Assembly (NCBI RefSeq): GCF_965277665.1
Contig: NZ_OZ255835.1
Coordinates: 1,054,001 to 1,118,000 of the forward strand
DNA length: 64,000 nucleotides
Origin: Lichenicoccus sp965277665
GTDB lineage: Bacteria; Pseudomonadota; Alphaproteobacteria; Acetobacterales; Acetobacteraceae
Direction: 5' to 3'
Numbering within the stretch: the first letter of the stretch is position 1; every line of letters starts with the position of its first letter. A model generated the notes under the pieces. That model made no database searches. It saw nothing but the letters and a program-made list of their open reading frames with translations, and had not been told where the DNA came from. This document shows positions 1 through 13,251 of this stretch, piece after piece. The translations under genes and the position numbers were made by a program.

Positions 1-1404
<1,404 letters not shown>

Positions 1405-1638
1405 GTCTCTCTCGAAATGTCAGGGTTGCGAGGCCAAGGCCTGCCGCCTGGAGGCGACGTCTGGGCCTTCGGTTCGCGGCCCATCGGCCGGGTTCACGCT
1501 CCTCGAGCGTCCGGCTGCACAGCCGTATCGACAGAAAGCGCGGGGAAGTCAAGCTGCAAGCCGGCCCGGGTGCTGCCGACGGGTTGCAACCCCGCATGTC
1601 AGCTATCGTTTGCGGCGGGAACGGTTCGAGAGGTGTGC

Positions 1639-3480
1639 GTGGCCTATACCCCCCTGGCGATCGAGGATTACGGGTTGATCGGCGACTGCAGCAGCTGCGC
1701 GCTGGTCGGCCGCAACGGGTCGATCGACTGGCTGTGCTGGCCGCGCTTCGACAGCGCGGCCTGCTTTGCCGCCTTGGTCGGCACCGGGGAGAACGGCCGC
1801 TGGCTGATCGCGCCCTCGATCGAGTGGACCTCAACGCGGTCCTACCGGGATGGCGGCCTGGTGCTGGAGACGGTGTTCGAGACCGCGACCGGCAGCGTGG
1901 CGCTGATCGACTTTATGCCGGTGAACAACCCGGTGCCAAGCGTGGTGCGGATCGTCGAGGGCCGGCGCGGGCGGGTCGACATGCGCACCGAGGGCGTGAT
2001 CCGCTTCGACTACGGCAACTCGATCCCCTGGGTGACGCGGCTGCCGGACGAGGCCGGGATCGTGGCGATCGCGGGTCCGTCGCTGGCGGTGCTGCATACC
2101 GTGGTCCGGCTCGAGGGCAGGCAGATGGCGACCGTCGGCGAGTTCAGCGTGGTGCAGGGCGAGCGCGTTGCCTTCACCCTGAGCTACGGCGCATCGCATC
2201 TGCCGGCTCCGGAGGCTTTCGACGTCGAGGCGGCGCTCGAGCGCACGGACCGGTTCTGGACCGAATGGTCGAGCCGCTGCGCCTATGACGGGCCGCATCG
2301 CGACGTGGTGGTCCGCTCGATGGTGACGCTGAAGGGCCTGACCTTCGCGGCCACCGGCGGCATCGTGGCGGCGGCGACCACCTCGCTGCCGGAACAGCTC
2401 GGCGGCGCGCGCAACTGGGACTACCGCTTCTGCTGGCTGCGCGACGCCACCTTGACGCTGCTCGCCATGATGTCCTGCGGCTACTACGACGAGGCGCTGC
2501 TCTGGCGCGACTGGCTGCATCGCAGCGTCGCCGGCAGCCCCGACCAGATCCAGATCATGTATGGCCTCGCCGGCGAGCGTGGCCTGCAGGAATGGGAGGT
2601 GCCCTGGCTGATCGGCTACCAGGGGGCGGTCCCGGTGCGTGTCGGCAACGAGGCCGCCGGGCAGCTGCAGCTCGATGTCTATGGCGAGGTGATCGCGGCC
2701 CTGCACCTGGCACGCAACGAGAACCTGCGCGAGCCGGCCTACGGCTGGTCGCTGCAGGTGGCGCTGCTGGAGCATCTGGAGACGATCTGGCGTGAGCCCG
2801 ACGAAGGCATGTGGGAGGTGCGCGGCGGCCGCCAGCAATTCACCGTCTCCAAGGTGTTCGCCTGGATGGCGTTCGACCGCACGCTCAAGGATTGCGAGAC
2901 CTACGGTCTGGAGGGGCCGACCCTGCGCTGGCGCGGCGTGCGCGACGAGATCCACGCTACCGTCTGCAGCAATGGCTACAGCGAGGCCAGGGGCTGCTTC
3001 ACCCAGGCCTTCGGTTCCGAGGCGCTCGATGCCGGGCTGCTGCTGATCCCGGTGAGCGGCTTCCTGCCGCCGGAGGATCCACGCATCGTCCGCACCGTGC
3101 AGGCGGTCGAGCGCGAATTGCTGGAGGATGGCTTCGTGCTGCGCTACCGCACGGACCCGGACGAGGATGGGCACAGCATCGACGGCATGACCGGGCGCGA
3201 GGGGGCGTTCCTCGCCTGCACCTTCTGGCTGGTCGACACCTACGTGTTGCAGGGCCGCTTCGACGATGCGCGCACGCTGTTCGAGCGGCTGCTGTCGCTG
3301 ACCAACGATCTCGGCCTGTTGTCGGAGGAATACGATCCGCAGGCGAAGCGTCTGGTCGGCAACTTCCCGCAGGCCTTCTCGCATGTCGGCCTGGTGCACT
3401 CGGCGTTGAACCTGCACCAGCGTGCGGTGGCGATGCGCGGGGAGGCGGAGCCGGAACCGCAGGCGGAGGCCGCGGAGTAG
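1639..3480 (+). CDS. Glycoside hydrolase family 15 protein (glucoamylase/trehalase-like)
   Basis: About 613 residues, probably an exo-acting alpha-glucosidase such as glucoamylase or a bacterial GH15 trehalase. The N-terminal part (residues 1-200) is the beta-rich domain that starts with IEDYGLIGD and SIDWLCWPRFDS. The (alpha/alpha)6 barrel follows, with RNWDYRFCWLRDA near residue 255. The likely catalytic acid is E393 in DEGMWEVRG and the base is in SEEYDP (E563/E564), followed by GNFPQAFSHVGL. The GTG at 1639 is chosen because AGAGG lies six bases upstream and homologous proteins begin at this point; the frame stays open further upstream, over the helicase leader. It is divergent from the helicase. 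Substrate cannot be told from sequence. Confidence 0.9.
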   Translation: MAYTPLAIEDYGLIGDCSSCALVGRNGSIDWLCWPRFDSAACFAALVGTGENGRWLIAPSIEWTSTRSYRDGGLVLETVFETATGSVALIDFMPVNNPVPSVVRIVEGRRGRVDMRTEGVIRFDYGNSIPWVTRLPDEAGIVAIAGPSLAVLHTVVRLEGRQMATVGEFSVVQGERVAFTLSYGASHLPAPEAFDVEAALERTDRFWTEWSSRCAYDGPHRDVVVRSMVTLKGLTFAATGGIVAAATTSLPEQLGGARNWDYRFCWLRDATLTLLAMMSCGYYDEALLWRDWLHRSVAGSPDQIQIMYGLAGERGLQEWEVPWLIGYQGAVPVRVGNEAAGQLQLDVYGEVIAALHLARNENLREPAYGWSLQVALLEHLETIWREPDEGMWEVRGGRQQFTVSKVFAWMAFDRTLKDCETYGLEGPTLRWRGVRDEIHATVCSNGYSEARGCFTQAFGSEALDAGLLLIPVSGFLPPEDPRIVRTVQAVERELLEDGFVLRYRTDPDEDGHSIDGMTGREGAFLACTFWLVDTYVLQGRFDDARTLFERLLSLTNDLGLLSEEYDPQAKRLVGNFPQAFSHVGLVHSALNLHQRAVAMRGEAEPEPQAEAAE

Positions 3481-3511
3481 GCCGCGAGACCGGCCACGGA
3501 GGGGTGGGTCG

Positions 3512-4000
3512 TCAGAAGCTGTGGCCCAGCGACGCCACGACGACGATGACCACCCCGAGCAGGAGCTTGATGCTGACCAGGGAGCGGATGCGTTCGAGGG
3601 TTGCGGGTTGCGGGCGCAGCGCCCGACGGGCCCTCTGGAACGGCCCGAAATAGGTGGCGGCGAACAGGGCCGCCATCAGGATGCCGAGGCCCTGCATGAC
3701 GTTGATGTGCCAGTCTGCACCGGTGACGCCGCCCTCGCGAAAGATCTCCATCGCCCATCCGGTGACCAGGACCAGTGGCATGACATGCCAGACCAGCCGG
3801 AAGAAGCGCTTGAGCGTCTGCAGATGCACCGATGTGCGCTGGGTGGCTTCGAGCAGCCCCAGGCTCGGGCGCAGGACGAACAGCGCATACGCCATGCCGC
3901 CGACCCAGATCGCCATGCCGGCGAGATGCACCGCGAGCACCAGGCCCCAGAAGATCGATGAGAAGATCGGTGAGAGAATGGTTCCGGGCGCTGACTGCAT
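3512..4000 (-). CDS. CopD-like integral membrane protein
   Basis: A 162-residue inner-membrane protein with four predicted membrane spans (about residues 17-42, 68-86, 106-124 and 141-160). Histidines sit in or near the spans in VHLAGMAIWVGG, LVWHVMPLV and DWHINVMQG, the pattern of the CopD/YcnJ-type superfamily, whose members bind copper or haem. I infer family membership from this layout only and no function is claimed. The ATG at 4000 has GGAGAGA about seven bases upstream. It is convergent with the GH15 gene (31 bp apart) and divergent from nnr. Confidence 0.7.
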   Translation of the reverse strand: MQSAPGTILSPIFSSIFWGLVLAVHLAGMAIWVGGMAYALFVLRPSLGLLEATQRTSVHLQTLKRFFRLVWHVMPLVLVTGWAMEIFREGGVTGADWHINVMQGLGILMAALFAATYFGPFQRARRALRPQPATLERIRSLVSIKLLLGVVIVVVASLGHSF

Positions 4001-4105
4001 GATGGTCTCTCCGATGAGCGGATGCCTCATTAAGCACTGCCACCAGCCGCGCCAAGCCGGCAGCTGCGGCGCCCTGCTTGGCGAACACGAGATCGGAGGC
4101 TGACG

Positions 4106-5542
4106 ATGCACCCCGGACCCGACGACCTGGTGCTGTTCACGCCGGACCAGATGGCGGATGCGGACCGGCTGGCCGCTTCCGTCATGCCGTCCTTCACCCT
4201 GATGCGGAACGCCGGCCGGGCGGTGGCGCGCGCGGCCCTGGGGCTCGGGCCGCGGCGCACGCTGGTGCTGTGCGGACCCGGCGGCAATGGCGGCGACGGC
4301 TATGTCGCCGCGACGCTGCTGGCGCAGCAGGGCTGGCCGGTCGATGTGGCGGCGCTCGCCGAGCCGCGTTTGGACAGCGACGCGGCCCGGGCACGCGCTG
4401 GCTGGCACGGCCCGGTGCGCGCCTTCGATCCGCAGCGCGCGGCGCAGGCGGACCTGGTGATCGATGCGGTCTATGGCGCCGGGCTGAGCCGGCCGGTCGA
4501 GGGGCTGGCGGCCGAAACGCTGGCGCGGGCGCGGCGCGTGCTCGCGGTGGATGTGCCGAGCGGGATCGACGGCGCCACCGGGGCGGTCCTCGGCATGGCG
4601 CCGATCGCCGAACTGACGGTGACCTTCGTCCGCGCCAAACCCGGCCACTGGCTGCTGCCCGGGCGCGACCATCTGGGCCGCCTGGTGGTCGCCGATATCG
4701 GCATGCCGGATCAGGTGCTGCGCGCACTCGCGCCGCGGAGCTGGGCCAACCGTCCGGGGCTCTGGCGCCTGCGCGCGCTGACCGCGCACGACCACAAATA
4801 CAGCCGCGGCGTGGTCAGCATCTGCGGCGGCGCCAGCATGACGGGTGCCGCCCGTCTCGCCTCGGGTGGTGCGCGTGGCGCCGGCGCCGGGCTGGTCCGG
4901 ATTGCCGCCGAGCGTGGCGCCGACCTGTATCGCACCGGCGCGCCAGGCCTGATCGTCGACGAGGCGCCGCTGGAGGATCTGCTGGCGGACGAGCGCCGCC
5001 GGGTCTGGGTGTGCGGGCCGGGGCTCGCCTCCGACGAGGTCCGGGCCAGCCTGCCGGCCTTGCTCCGCAGCGGCAGGCAGGTCATCGCGGATGCAGGCGC
5101 CCTGACCGAGCATGCCGGTGCCCCCGAGAAGCTGCGCGGTGCGGCCGTGCTGACGCCGCATGCCGGCGAGTTCGCCAAGCTGTTCGGGGCCACGGGCACC
5201 GATCGTCTGGGCGCCACCCGCGCGGCGGCGGCCGGGGTCGGCGCGGTGGTGCTGCTGAAGGGCTCGGACAGCATCATCGCGGCGCCGGATGGGCGGGCCG
5301 CGATCAACGGCAATGCGCCGCCCTGGCTCGGCACCGCGGGCGCCGGCGACGTGCTGTCCGGGGTGATCGCGGCGCTGCTGGCGGGCGGGATGGCGCCGTT
5401 CGAGGCGACCTGTGCCGGCGTCTGGATCCATGGCGAAGCCGCGAACATCGCGGGCGAGGGGCTGCTCGCCGAGGACCTGCTGCGCTGCCTGCCGGCATCG
5501 GTGCGGGCTGCCCGCACCGGTTTGCCAACAGCCGCACCATAA
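4106..5542 (+). CDS. nnr: Bifunctional NAD(P)H-hydrate epimerase/dehydratase Nnr
   Basis: A 478-residue cytosolic repair enzyme for damaged NAD(P)H. The N-terminal YjeF/NnrE domain (residues about 1-210, with CGPGGNGGDGYVAA and AVDVPSGIDG) epimerises R- and S-NAD(P)HX. The C-terminal ribokinase-like NnrD domain (about 220-470, with HDHKYSRG, TPHAGEFAKL and GTAGAGDVLSG) dehydrates S-NAD(P)HX using ADP or ATP. Both signature sets are present, so both activities are predicted. The start has GATCGGAGG upstream. It is divergent from the CopD-like gene, and tRNA-Leu follows 44 bp downstream. Confidence 0.96.
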   Translation: MHPGPDDLVLFTPDQMADADRLAASVMPSFTLMRNAGRAVARAALGLGPRRTLVLCGPGGNGGDGYVAATLLAQQGWPVDVAALAEPRLDSDAARARAGWHGPVRAFDPQRAAQADLVIDAVYGAGLSRPVEGLAAETLARARRVLAVDVPSGIDGATGAVLGMAPIAELTVTFVRAKPGHWLLPGRDHLGRLVVADIGMPDQVLRALAPRSWANRPGLWRLRALTAHDHKYSRGVVSICGGASMTGAARLASGGARGAGAGLVRIAAERGADLYRTGAPGLIVDEAPLEDLLADERRRVWVCGPGLASDEVRASLPALLRSGRQVIADAGALTEHAGAPEKLRGAAVLTPHAGEFAKLFGATGTDRLGATRAAAAGVGAVVLLKGSDSIIAAPDGRAAINGNAPPWLGTAGAGDVLSGVIAALLAGGMAPFEATCAGVWIHGEAANIAGEGLLAEDLLRCLPASVRAARTGLPTAAP

Positions 5543-5586
5543 GCTAAAGGCGCGCGCTGACGGCTGCGGCTGCTGCGGGCGTGCCG

Positions 5587-5671
<85 letters not shown>

Positions 5672-5742
5672 GGCCTCCGGCGTGCGCTTCGCATGACTAG
5701 CGCAACCCGAACCCGAAACGAAACAAGAGGATGGCCTGGCAG

Positions 5743-7095
5743 ATGCAGGTGACCGAGACGCTTTCCGAGGGCCTCAAGCGCGGCTTCACCGTCGTGGTGC
5801 CGGGCGCGGAAATGGAAGGCCGCCGCCAGGCGCGCCTGACCGAACTCGGCCGGTCGATGAACCTGCCCGGGTTCCGCCCCGGCAAGGTGCCGCTCTCCCT
5901 GGTCCGGCAGCGCTATGGCACCGCGGTCACCGGCGAGATCCTCGAGCAGACCGTCAACGATGCGACCCGTGACCTGCTGGCCGAGCGCGGCCTGCGGTCG
6001 GCGACGCAGCCGAAGGTCGATCTGGTGCGTGGCGACACCGCGGCGACAGCCGGCAAGCAGGCGGCGGACGACCTCGAATTCACCGTGGAGCTGGAACTGC
6101 TGCCCGAGATCACGCCGCCCGACCTCGCCGGCCTGTCGCTGACCCGGCTGAAGGCGGAGCCGGATGCCGAGACCGTGGAGCGCGCGCTCGCCGACATCGC
6201 CAAGCGCAACCGGCGCTTCGAGACCATCGAGGAGCAGCGAGGTGCCGCGCCGGGCGAAGCGCTCACGGTGGATTTCGTCGGCCGTGTCGACGGCGTCGCC
6301 TTCGAGGGGGGCACCGCGTCGGACGTCGATGTCGAGATCGGTGGCTCCGGCTTCATCCCGGGCTTCGCCGAGCAGCTCGAGGGACTGCAGCCGGGCCAGG
6401 AGCGCACGATCAACGTGACCTTCCCGGAGGAGTACCAGGCGGCGGAACTGGCCGGCAAGCAAGCCGCTTTCGACGTCACCGCGAAGGCGCTGAAGCGGCC
6501 GATCGACTGCGCGATCGATGACGACCTCGCCAAGACGATCGGCTTCGAGGGGCTGGAGCAGGTGCGCGAGGTGATCAGCCAGCAGGTGCGCCAGGAATAC
6601 GACCAGCTCTCGCGCATGCGCATCAAGCGCGAGTTGCTCGATATCCTGGCCGAGAAGGCGGACTTCCCGGCGCCCCAGGGCATGGTCGAGACCGAGTTCG
6701 GCTCGATCTGGCAGCGCGTGGAGGCGGACCGCAAGGAGGGCCGCATCGACGACGAGGACAAGGAGAAGGACGAGGCGGCGCTGCGTGCCGACTATCGCCG
6801 GATCGCCGAGCGGCGGGTGCGCCTCGGATTGCTGCTGGCCGAGATCGGGCGCGTCGCCAATGTCTCGGTGACCCAGGAGGAGCTGGGGCGCGCCATGCGT
6901 GCCGAGGCCGGCCGGTATCCGGGGCAGGAACAGATGGTGATCGACTTCTTCCGCAAGAATCCGCAGGCGGCCGAGACGCTGCGCGGGCCGATCTTCGAGA
7001 ACAAGGTGGTCGACTACATCATCGACCAGGCCAGCGTCGAGGAACGGACGGTGACGCCAGAGGAACTGGCGGAAATCCCGCCGGCGGCAGCCTGA
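5743..7095 (+). CDS. tig: Trigger factor, ribosome-associated chaperone/PPIase
   Basis: A 450-residue chaperone that binds ribosomal protein L23 at the exit tunnel and catalyses prolyl isomerisation. The N-terminal ribosome-binding domain includes the signature GFRPGKVP near residue 46. The FKBP-like PPIase domain lies around residues 155-240, and the C-terminal helical chaperone arms follow. The ATG at 5743 gives the canonical MQVTETLSEGLKR start; the in-frame ATG at 5731 directly abuts AAGAGG and is less likely. It heads the tig-clpP-clpX-lon block common in alphaproteobacteria. Confidence 0.97.
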   Translation: MQVTETLSEGLKRGFTVVVPGAEMEGRRQARLTELGRSMNLPGFRPGKVPLSLVRQRYGTAVTGEILEQTVNDATRDLLAERGLRSATQPKVDLVRGDTAATAGKQAADDLEFTVELELLPEITPPDLAGLSLTRLKAEPDAETVERALADIAKRNRRFETIEEQRGAAPGEALTVDFVGRVDGVAFEGGTASDVDVEIGGSGFIPGFAEQLEGLQPGQERTINVTFPEEYQAAELAGKQAAFDVTAKALKRPIDCAIDDDLAKTIGFEGLEQVREVISQQVRQEYDQLSRMRIKRELLDILAEKADFPAPQGMVETEFGSIWQRVEADRKEGRIDDEDKEKDEAALRADYRRIAERRVRLGLLLAEIGRVANVSVTQEELGRAMRAEAGRYPGQEQMVIDFFRKNPQAAETLRGPIFENKVVDYIIDQASVEERTVTPEELAEIPPAAA

Positions 7096-7251
7096 GGCGC
7101 AGCTCCGACTCCCTGTCGAGGCAGGGGTTCCAACCGGACCGCTTCGGTCTATCTTGTTTCCTTCCGTTCGAGGGATCATCTCTCGCAGCATGTCGGTTCG
7201 CGGCGGGTCTCACGGGAGCCGATCGCCAACCCCGAAGCCAGGGGACAGGTT

Positions 7252-7899
7252 ATGTGGGATCGCGATCCCGTCGAGATCTACAACAACGCGCTGGTGCCGA
7301 TGGTGGTCGAGCAGACCAGCCGCGGCGAGCGCGCGTTCGATATCTTCTCTCGGCTGCTGCAGGACCGGATCATCTTCCTGACCGGACCGGTCTATGACGG
7401 CGTCGCCTCGCTGATCAGCGCGCAGCTGCTGCATCTCGAGAGCGTCAACCCGAACAAGGACATCTCGTTCTATATCAACAGCCCGGGCGGCGTGGTGTCG
7501 GCGGGCCTGGCGATCTACGACACGATGCAGTACATCCGCAGCCCGGTGAACACGGTGTGCATCGGGCAGGCCGCCTCGATGGGCTCGCTGCTGCTGGCCG
7601 CAGGAGCCAAGGGCAAGCGGCTGGCGCTGCCGAACGCCCGGGTCATGGTGCATCAGCCGTCCGGCGGCGCCCAGGGCCAGGCGAGCGACATCGAGATCCA
7701 GGCCAAGGAGATCCTCTATCTCCGGCAGCGGCTGAACGAGATCTACGAGCAGCATACCGGCCAGACCCTGGAGGCGATCGAGCAGAAGCTCGAGCGCGAC
7801 AGCTACATGTCGGCCGTCGAGGCGCAGGCCTTCGGCATCGTCGACGAGGTGCTGCAGAACCGCCCGGTTCCGGCGGCCGAGGACGGCACCAAGACCTGA
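7252..7899 (+). CDS. clpP: ATP-dependent Clp protease proteolytic subunit
   Basis: A 215-residue serine peptidase that forms the tetradecameric barrel fed by ClpX or ClpA. The catalytic triad is visible: S109 in GQAASMGS, H134 in VMVHQPSGG and D183 in ERDSYM. YINSPGG marks the oxyanion-hole region. The start ATG has AGGGGA about seven bases upstream. It has the usual neighbours, tig upstream and clpX downstream; the 142-bp gap to clpX carries a separate candidate promoter. Confidence 0.98.
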   Translation: MWDRDPVEIYNNALVPMVVEQTSRGERAFDIFSRLLQDRIIFLTGPVYDGVASLISAQLLHLESVNPNKDISFYINSPGGVVSAGLAIYDTMQYIRSPVNTVCIGQAASMGSLLLAAGAKGKRLALPNARVMVHQPSGGAQGQASDIEIQAKEILYLRQRLNEIYEQHTGQTLEAIEQKLERDSYMSAVEAQAFGIVDEVLQNRPVPAAEDGTKT

Positions 7900-7960
7900 A
7901 GCGACGCAGCGCCAGGCGGCCGGTTGGGCCGGCGGCCATCGGCCGGGACGTGTTACGTCC

Positions 7961-7989
7961 TTGATGCGGCTTCCTGGACAGGTCTAGTG
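7961..7989 (+). promoter_or_regulatory. Candidate housekeeping promoter for clpX
   Basis: TTGATG (7961-7966) and CTAGTG (7984-7989) are separated by 17 bp in the clpP-clpX gap, 53 bases before the clpX start. The match to a sigma-70-type promoter is moderate and rests on inspection only. Confidence 0.4.
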
Positions 7990-8041
7990 TTTCGAGCGTG
8001 ACCCGTGGCTGCTCGCGCATCCATGGTGGGTAGGAGCAGCC

Positions 8042-9298
8042 ATGAGCAAGTCCAGCGATTCCAAGAACACCCTGTACTGCTCGTTCTGCGGCAAATCGCA
8101 GCATGAGGTGCGCAAGCTCATCGCTGGCCCCACCGTGTTCATCTGCGACGAGTGCGTCGAGCTTTGCATGGACATCATCCGCGAGGAGCACAAGACGCAC
8201 CTGGTGAAGTCCCGCGACGGGGTGCCGACGCCCAAGGAGATCTGCAAGGTCCTGGACGACTACGTCATCGGCCAGTTCCACGCCAAGAAGGTGCTCTCGG
8301 TGGCGGTACACAACCATTACAAGAGGTTGGCACACGGGGCGAAGAACAACGACGTCGAGATCGCCAAGTCGAACATCATGCTGGTTGGCCCGACCGGCTC
8401 GGGCAAGACGTTGCTGGCGCAGACCCTGGCGCGCATCCTCGACGTGCCGTTCACCATGGCCGACGCCACCACGCTGACCGAGGCGGGCTATGTCGGCGAG
8501 GATGTCGAGAACATCATCCTCAAGCTGCTGCAGTCGGCCGACTACAATGTCGAGCGCGCCCAGCGCGGCATCGTCTATATCGACGAGGTCGACAAGATCA
8601 GCCGCAAGTCGGACAACCCCTCGATCACCCGCGATGTCAGCGGCGAGGGCGTGCAGCAGGCCCTGCTCAAGATCATGGAGGGCACGGTGGCGTCGGTGCC
8701 GCCGCAGGGGGGGCGCAAGCACCCGCAGCAGGAGTTCCTCCAGGTCGATACCACCAACATCTTGTTTATCTGCGGCGGCGCCTTCGCCGGCCTCGAGAAG
8801 ATCATCGCGGCCCGTGGCAAGGGGTCGGGAGTGGGCTTCGGCAGCGACGTGCAGGCGCCGGACGAGCGTCGCATGGGCCACATCCTGCGCGAGGTGGAAC
8901 CCGAGGATCTGCTCAAGTTCGGCCTGATCCCGGAGTTCATCGGCCGCCTGCCGGTGGTGGCGACGCTGGAGGACCTCGACGAGCCGGCGCTGATCGAGAT
9001 CCTGACCAAGCCGAAGAATGCGCTGATCAAGCAGTACGGCCGGCTGTTCCAGATGGAGGGTGTTAAGCTCTCCTTCACCGACGACGCGCTAAAACAGGTG
9101 GCGCTGCGGGCGATCGCCCGCCGCACCGGGGCACGCGGGTTGCGGTCGATCATGGAGAGCATCCTGCTCTCGACGATGTTCGACCTGCCCGGCCTGGAGA
9201 ACGTCGACGAGGTGGTCATCAACCGTGAGGTTGCCGAGAACAAGGCCGAGCCGGTGTTCGTGTACGGCAAGGAGCGCCCGGCGGAACAATCCGCCTGA
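8042..9298 (+). CDS. clpX: ATP-dependent protease ATP-binding subunit ClpX
   Basis: A 418-residue AAA+ unfoldase delivering substrates to ClpP. The N-terminal C4 zinc-binding domain uses C13, C16, C35 and C38. Walker A GPTGSGKT is near residue 117, Walker B is IVYIDEVDKI, and the IGF-type ClpP-contact loop equivalent lies around residues 265-275 (GVGFGSDV region). Full length. The start ATG has GTAGGAG upstream. It is co-oriented with clpP and lon. Confidence 0.98.
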   Translation: MSKSSDSKNTLYCSFCGKSQHEVRKLIAGPTVFICDECVELCMDIIREEHKTHLVKSRDGVPTPKEICKVLDDYVIGQFHAKKVLSVAVHNHYKRLAHGAKNNDVEIAKSNIMLVGPTGSGKTLLAQTLARILDVPFTMADATTLTEAGYVGEDVENIILKLLQSADYNVERAQRGIVYIDEVDKISRKSDNPSITRDVSGEGVQQALLKIMEGTVASVPPQGGRKHPQQEFLQVDTTNILFICGGAFAGLEKIIAARGKGSGVGFGSDVQAPDERRMGHILREVEPEDLLKFGLIPEFIGRLPVVATLEDLDEPALIEILTKPKNALIKQYGRLFQMEGVKLSFTDDALKQVALRAIARRTGARGLRSIMESILLSTMFDLPGLENVDEVVINREVAENKAEPVFVYGKERPAEQSA

Positions 9299-9325
9299 CC
9301 GGCTTTCACCCGCCACGGGGACGCC

Positions 9326-9355
9326 CTTGCGGCGCTTCCGGGTGGTGCCGATATT
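9326..9355 (+). promoter_or_regulatory. Candidate heat-shock (RpoH-type) promoter for lon
   Basis: CTTGCG (9326-9331) and GATATT within CCGATATT (9350-9355) are 18 bp apart in the clpX-lon gap. This resembles the alphaproteobacterial RpoH pattern CTTG-N17/18-CCTATAT, with mismatches in the -10 box. lon is a typical RpoH target. By eye only. Confidence 0.33.
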
Positions 9356-9451
9356 GCATCGCAACAGGCTGCAGCATCGGCTGCATCGAGAGGTCCGCGT
9401 GCGCCGGAACGGGTACACGGTCTTCGACTGTCCATCAGGAGGTCGATCTGC

Positions 9452-12040
<2,589 letters not shown>

Positions 12041-12192
12041 GCGGCCTTGCGGCACCTCGCCAGTCCACGTCGACGGATGGTTGCAAACGCCGGAGCATAG
12101 CCTCGCCCGGGGTTGCCGGGGCACGCCCCGGTCGCGCCTCGTGGTTGAACGGCCAAACCTGAAGCGGAGCATTATCGAGAGGTGATGCTTCG

Positions 12193-12221
12193 TTGACGGG
12201 GCAGAACAGAGGCCCTTAGTC
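12193..12221 (+). promoter_or_regulatory. Candidate promoter for hup
   Basis: TTGACG (12193-12198) and TTAGTC (12216-12221) lie 17 bp apart, with an expected transcript start about 85 bases before the hup ATG. Good -35 and spacing, fair -10. By inspection only. Confidence 0.45.
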
Positions 12222-12315
12222 TGCCGGGCCGCCGGCCCCCTCTCGGTTGGTCATTGAAATGAATGGTGCGTTCCGACTGGCGGAGTGGAACGCGCCCAAG
12301 ACAGAAAGGCGTACT

Positions 12316-12603
12316 ATGGCAGACAAGCCACTCAACAAGCAGGAACTCGTCTCGGCGGTCGCTGACGAAGCGGACCTGCCCAAGGCCAAGGCGAGCGAGG
12401 TGGTCGACGCCGTGTTTGCCTCCATCGAGAAGGCGCTCAAGAACAAGCAGGAAGTCCGGCTGGTCGGTTTCGGCACGTTCGTGACGGCGTCCCGCAAGGC
12501 GGCCAAGGGCCGCAATCCGCGCACGGGAGAGGAGATCGACATCCCGGCTTCGACATCGGTCCGTTTCAAGCCCGGCAAGACGTTGAAGGACGCGGTCAGC
12601 TAG
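12316..12603 (+). CDS. hup: DNA-binding protein HU
   Basis: A 95-residue nucleoid protein that binds and bends DNA as a dimer. It has the helical N-terminal dimerisation half (MADKPLNKQELVSAVADEA), the GFGTF turn (VRLVGFGTFVTASR) and the DNA-intercalating arm RNPRTGEEIDIPAS, ending VRFKPGKTLKDAV. The ATG at 12316 is chosen because GAAAGG lies six bases upstream and it matches the family start; the frame extends upstream but that part looks non-coding. It sits after lon, the usual place in alphaproteobacteria. Confidence 0.96.
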   Translation: MADKPLNKQELVSAVADEADLPKAKASEVVDAVFASIEKALKNKQEVRLVGFGTFVTASRKAAKGRNPRTGEEIDIPASTSVRFKPGKTLKDAVS

Positions 12604-12643
12604 AGCGTCTCGGACACGAGTTGTCTTTGTAGCGCAACGCGTG

Positions 12644-12762
12644 AAAGGCCAGGGGCTTTGCCCCTGGACCCCATCAAAGGCAAGCCTTTGAAATCCAACA
12701 ATTCAAGAATGGGGGTCTGGGGCCTCAGGCCCCAGCGGGACCAGGGCAGAGCCCTGGCCTTT
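12644..12762. repeat. Hairpin-rich intergenic repeat (four stems within one outer inverted repeat)
   Basis: Four successive perfect stems: CCAGGGGC/GCCCCTGG (12649-12667), AAAGGC/GCCTTT (12676-12689), CTGGGGCC/GGCCCCAG (12717-12735) and CCAGGGC/GCCCTGG (12741-12757). The ends also pair, AAAGGCCAGGG with CCCTGGCCTTT. It looks like a non-coding, MITE-like or REP-like unit. I recall very similar units dispersed in Acetobacteraceae genomes, but no second copy is in this window. It may also terminate hup transcription. Confidence 0.75.
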
Positions 12763-12799
12763 GCTAACCTTTGACAGGCCTCCGCGGATCACGGCGTCG

Positions 12800-12871
12800 G
12801 GGCGGTTAGCTCAGCGGTAGAGCGTCTCGTTTACACCGAGAGGGTCGGCGGTTCGAAACCGTCACCGCCTA
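12800..12871 (+). tRNA. tRNA-Val (anticodon UAC)
   Basis: A cloverleaf with acceptor GGGCGGT (12800-12806) against ACCGCCT (12864-12870), discriminator A, D arm GCTCAGCGGTAGAGC, anticodon stem TCTCG/CGAGA with loop TTTACAC (anticodon TAC), and T arm GGCGGTTCGAAACCGTC. CCA is not encoded. The first acceptor pair is a G-U wobble, because position 72 is T where C is usual. Confidence 0.95.
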
Positions 12872-12880
12872 TGCCGGGCG

Positions 12881-12986
12881 CTAGAGCCGGATCCGATCGA
12901 TCAGGCTCAGCTTTTCGTTCGAGAGAGCAGCTTTATCCGACACTTGGCATCGCGAAGCGATTCCAATTGATCGGATGCTGCTCTAG
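12881..12986. repeat. TAGAGC-bounded palindromic repeat, copy 1
   Basis: It begins CTAGAGCCGGATCCGATC and ends TTGATCGGATGCTGCTCTAG, so the ends form an imperfect inverted repeat around a 60-base centre. It lies between tRNA-Val and tRNA-Asp. Related units occur near 29.9, 30.6, 45.9 and 63.3 kb. Confidence 0.75.
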
Positions 12987-13059
12987 CGGTGCCTCGGGCA
13001 CCTGCCGAACCGGGTTGACGACGCGCATCGCGCGCCTTACACCGCCGCTCACGCCGAAT

Positions 13060-13136
<77 letters not shown>

Positions 13137-13251
13137 CCGCGGCAGTTGTCCAGGCCTGCGCGGGCGTGGCTCGGTCATCAAGATCCTCTCCATAAAATGC
13201 TGCAGCGCACTCTGGCGGCGGCCTTGTCCCGAGCCTAGTGTTGCGTCATCA

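Noticed and set aside
7153..7181. RpoH-type promoter before clpP (CTTGTT and TCATCT)
   Set aside because: The -10 match is too poor and other spacings fit equally badly.
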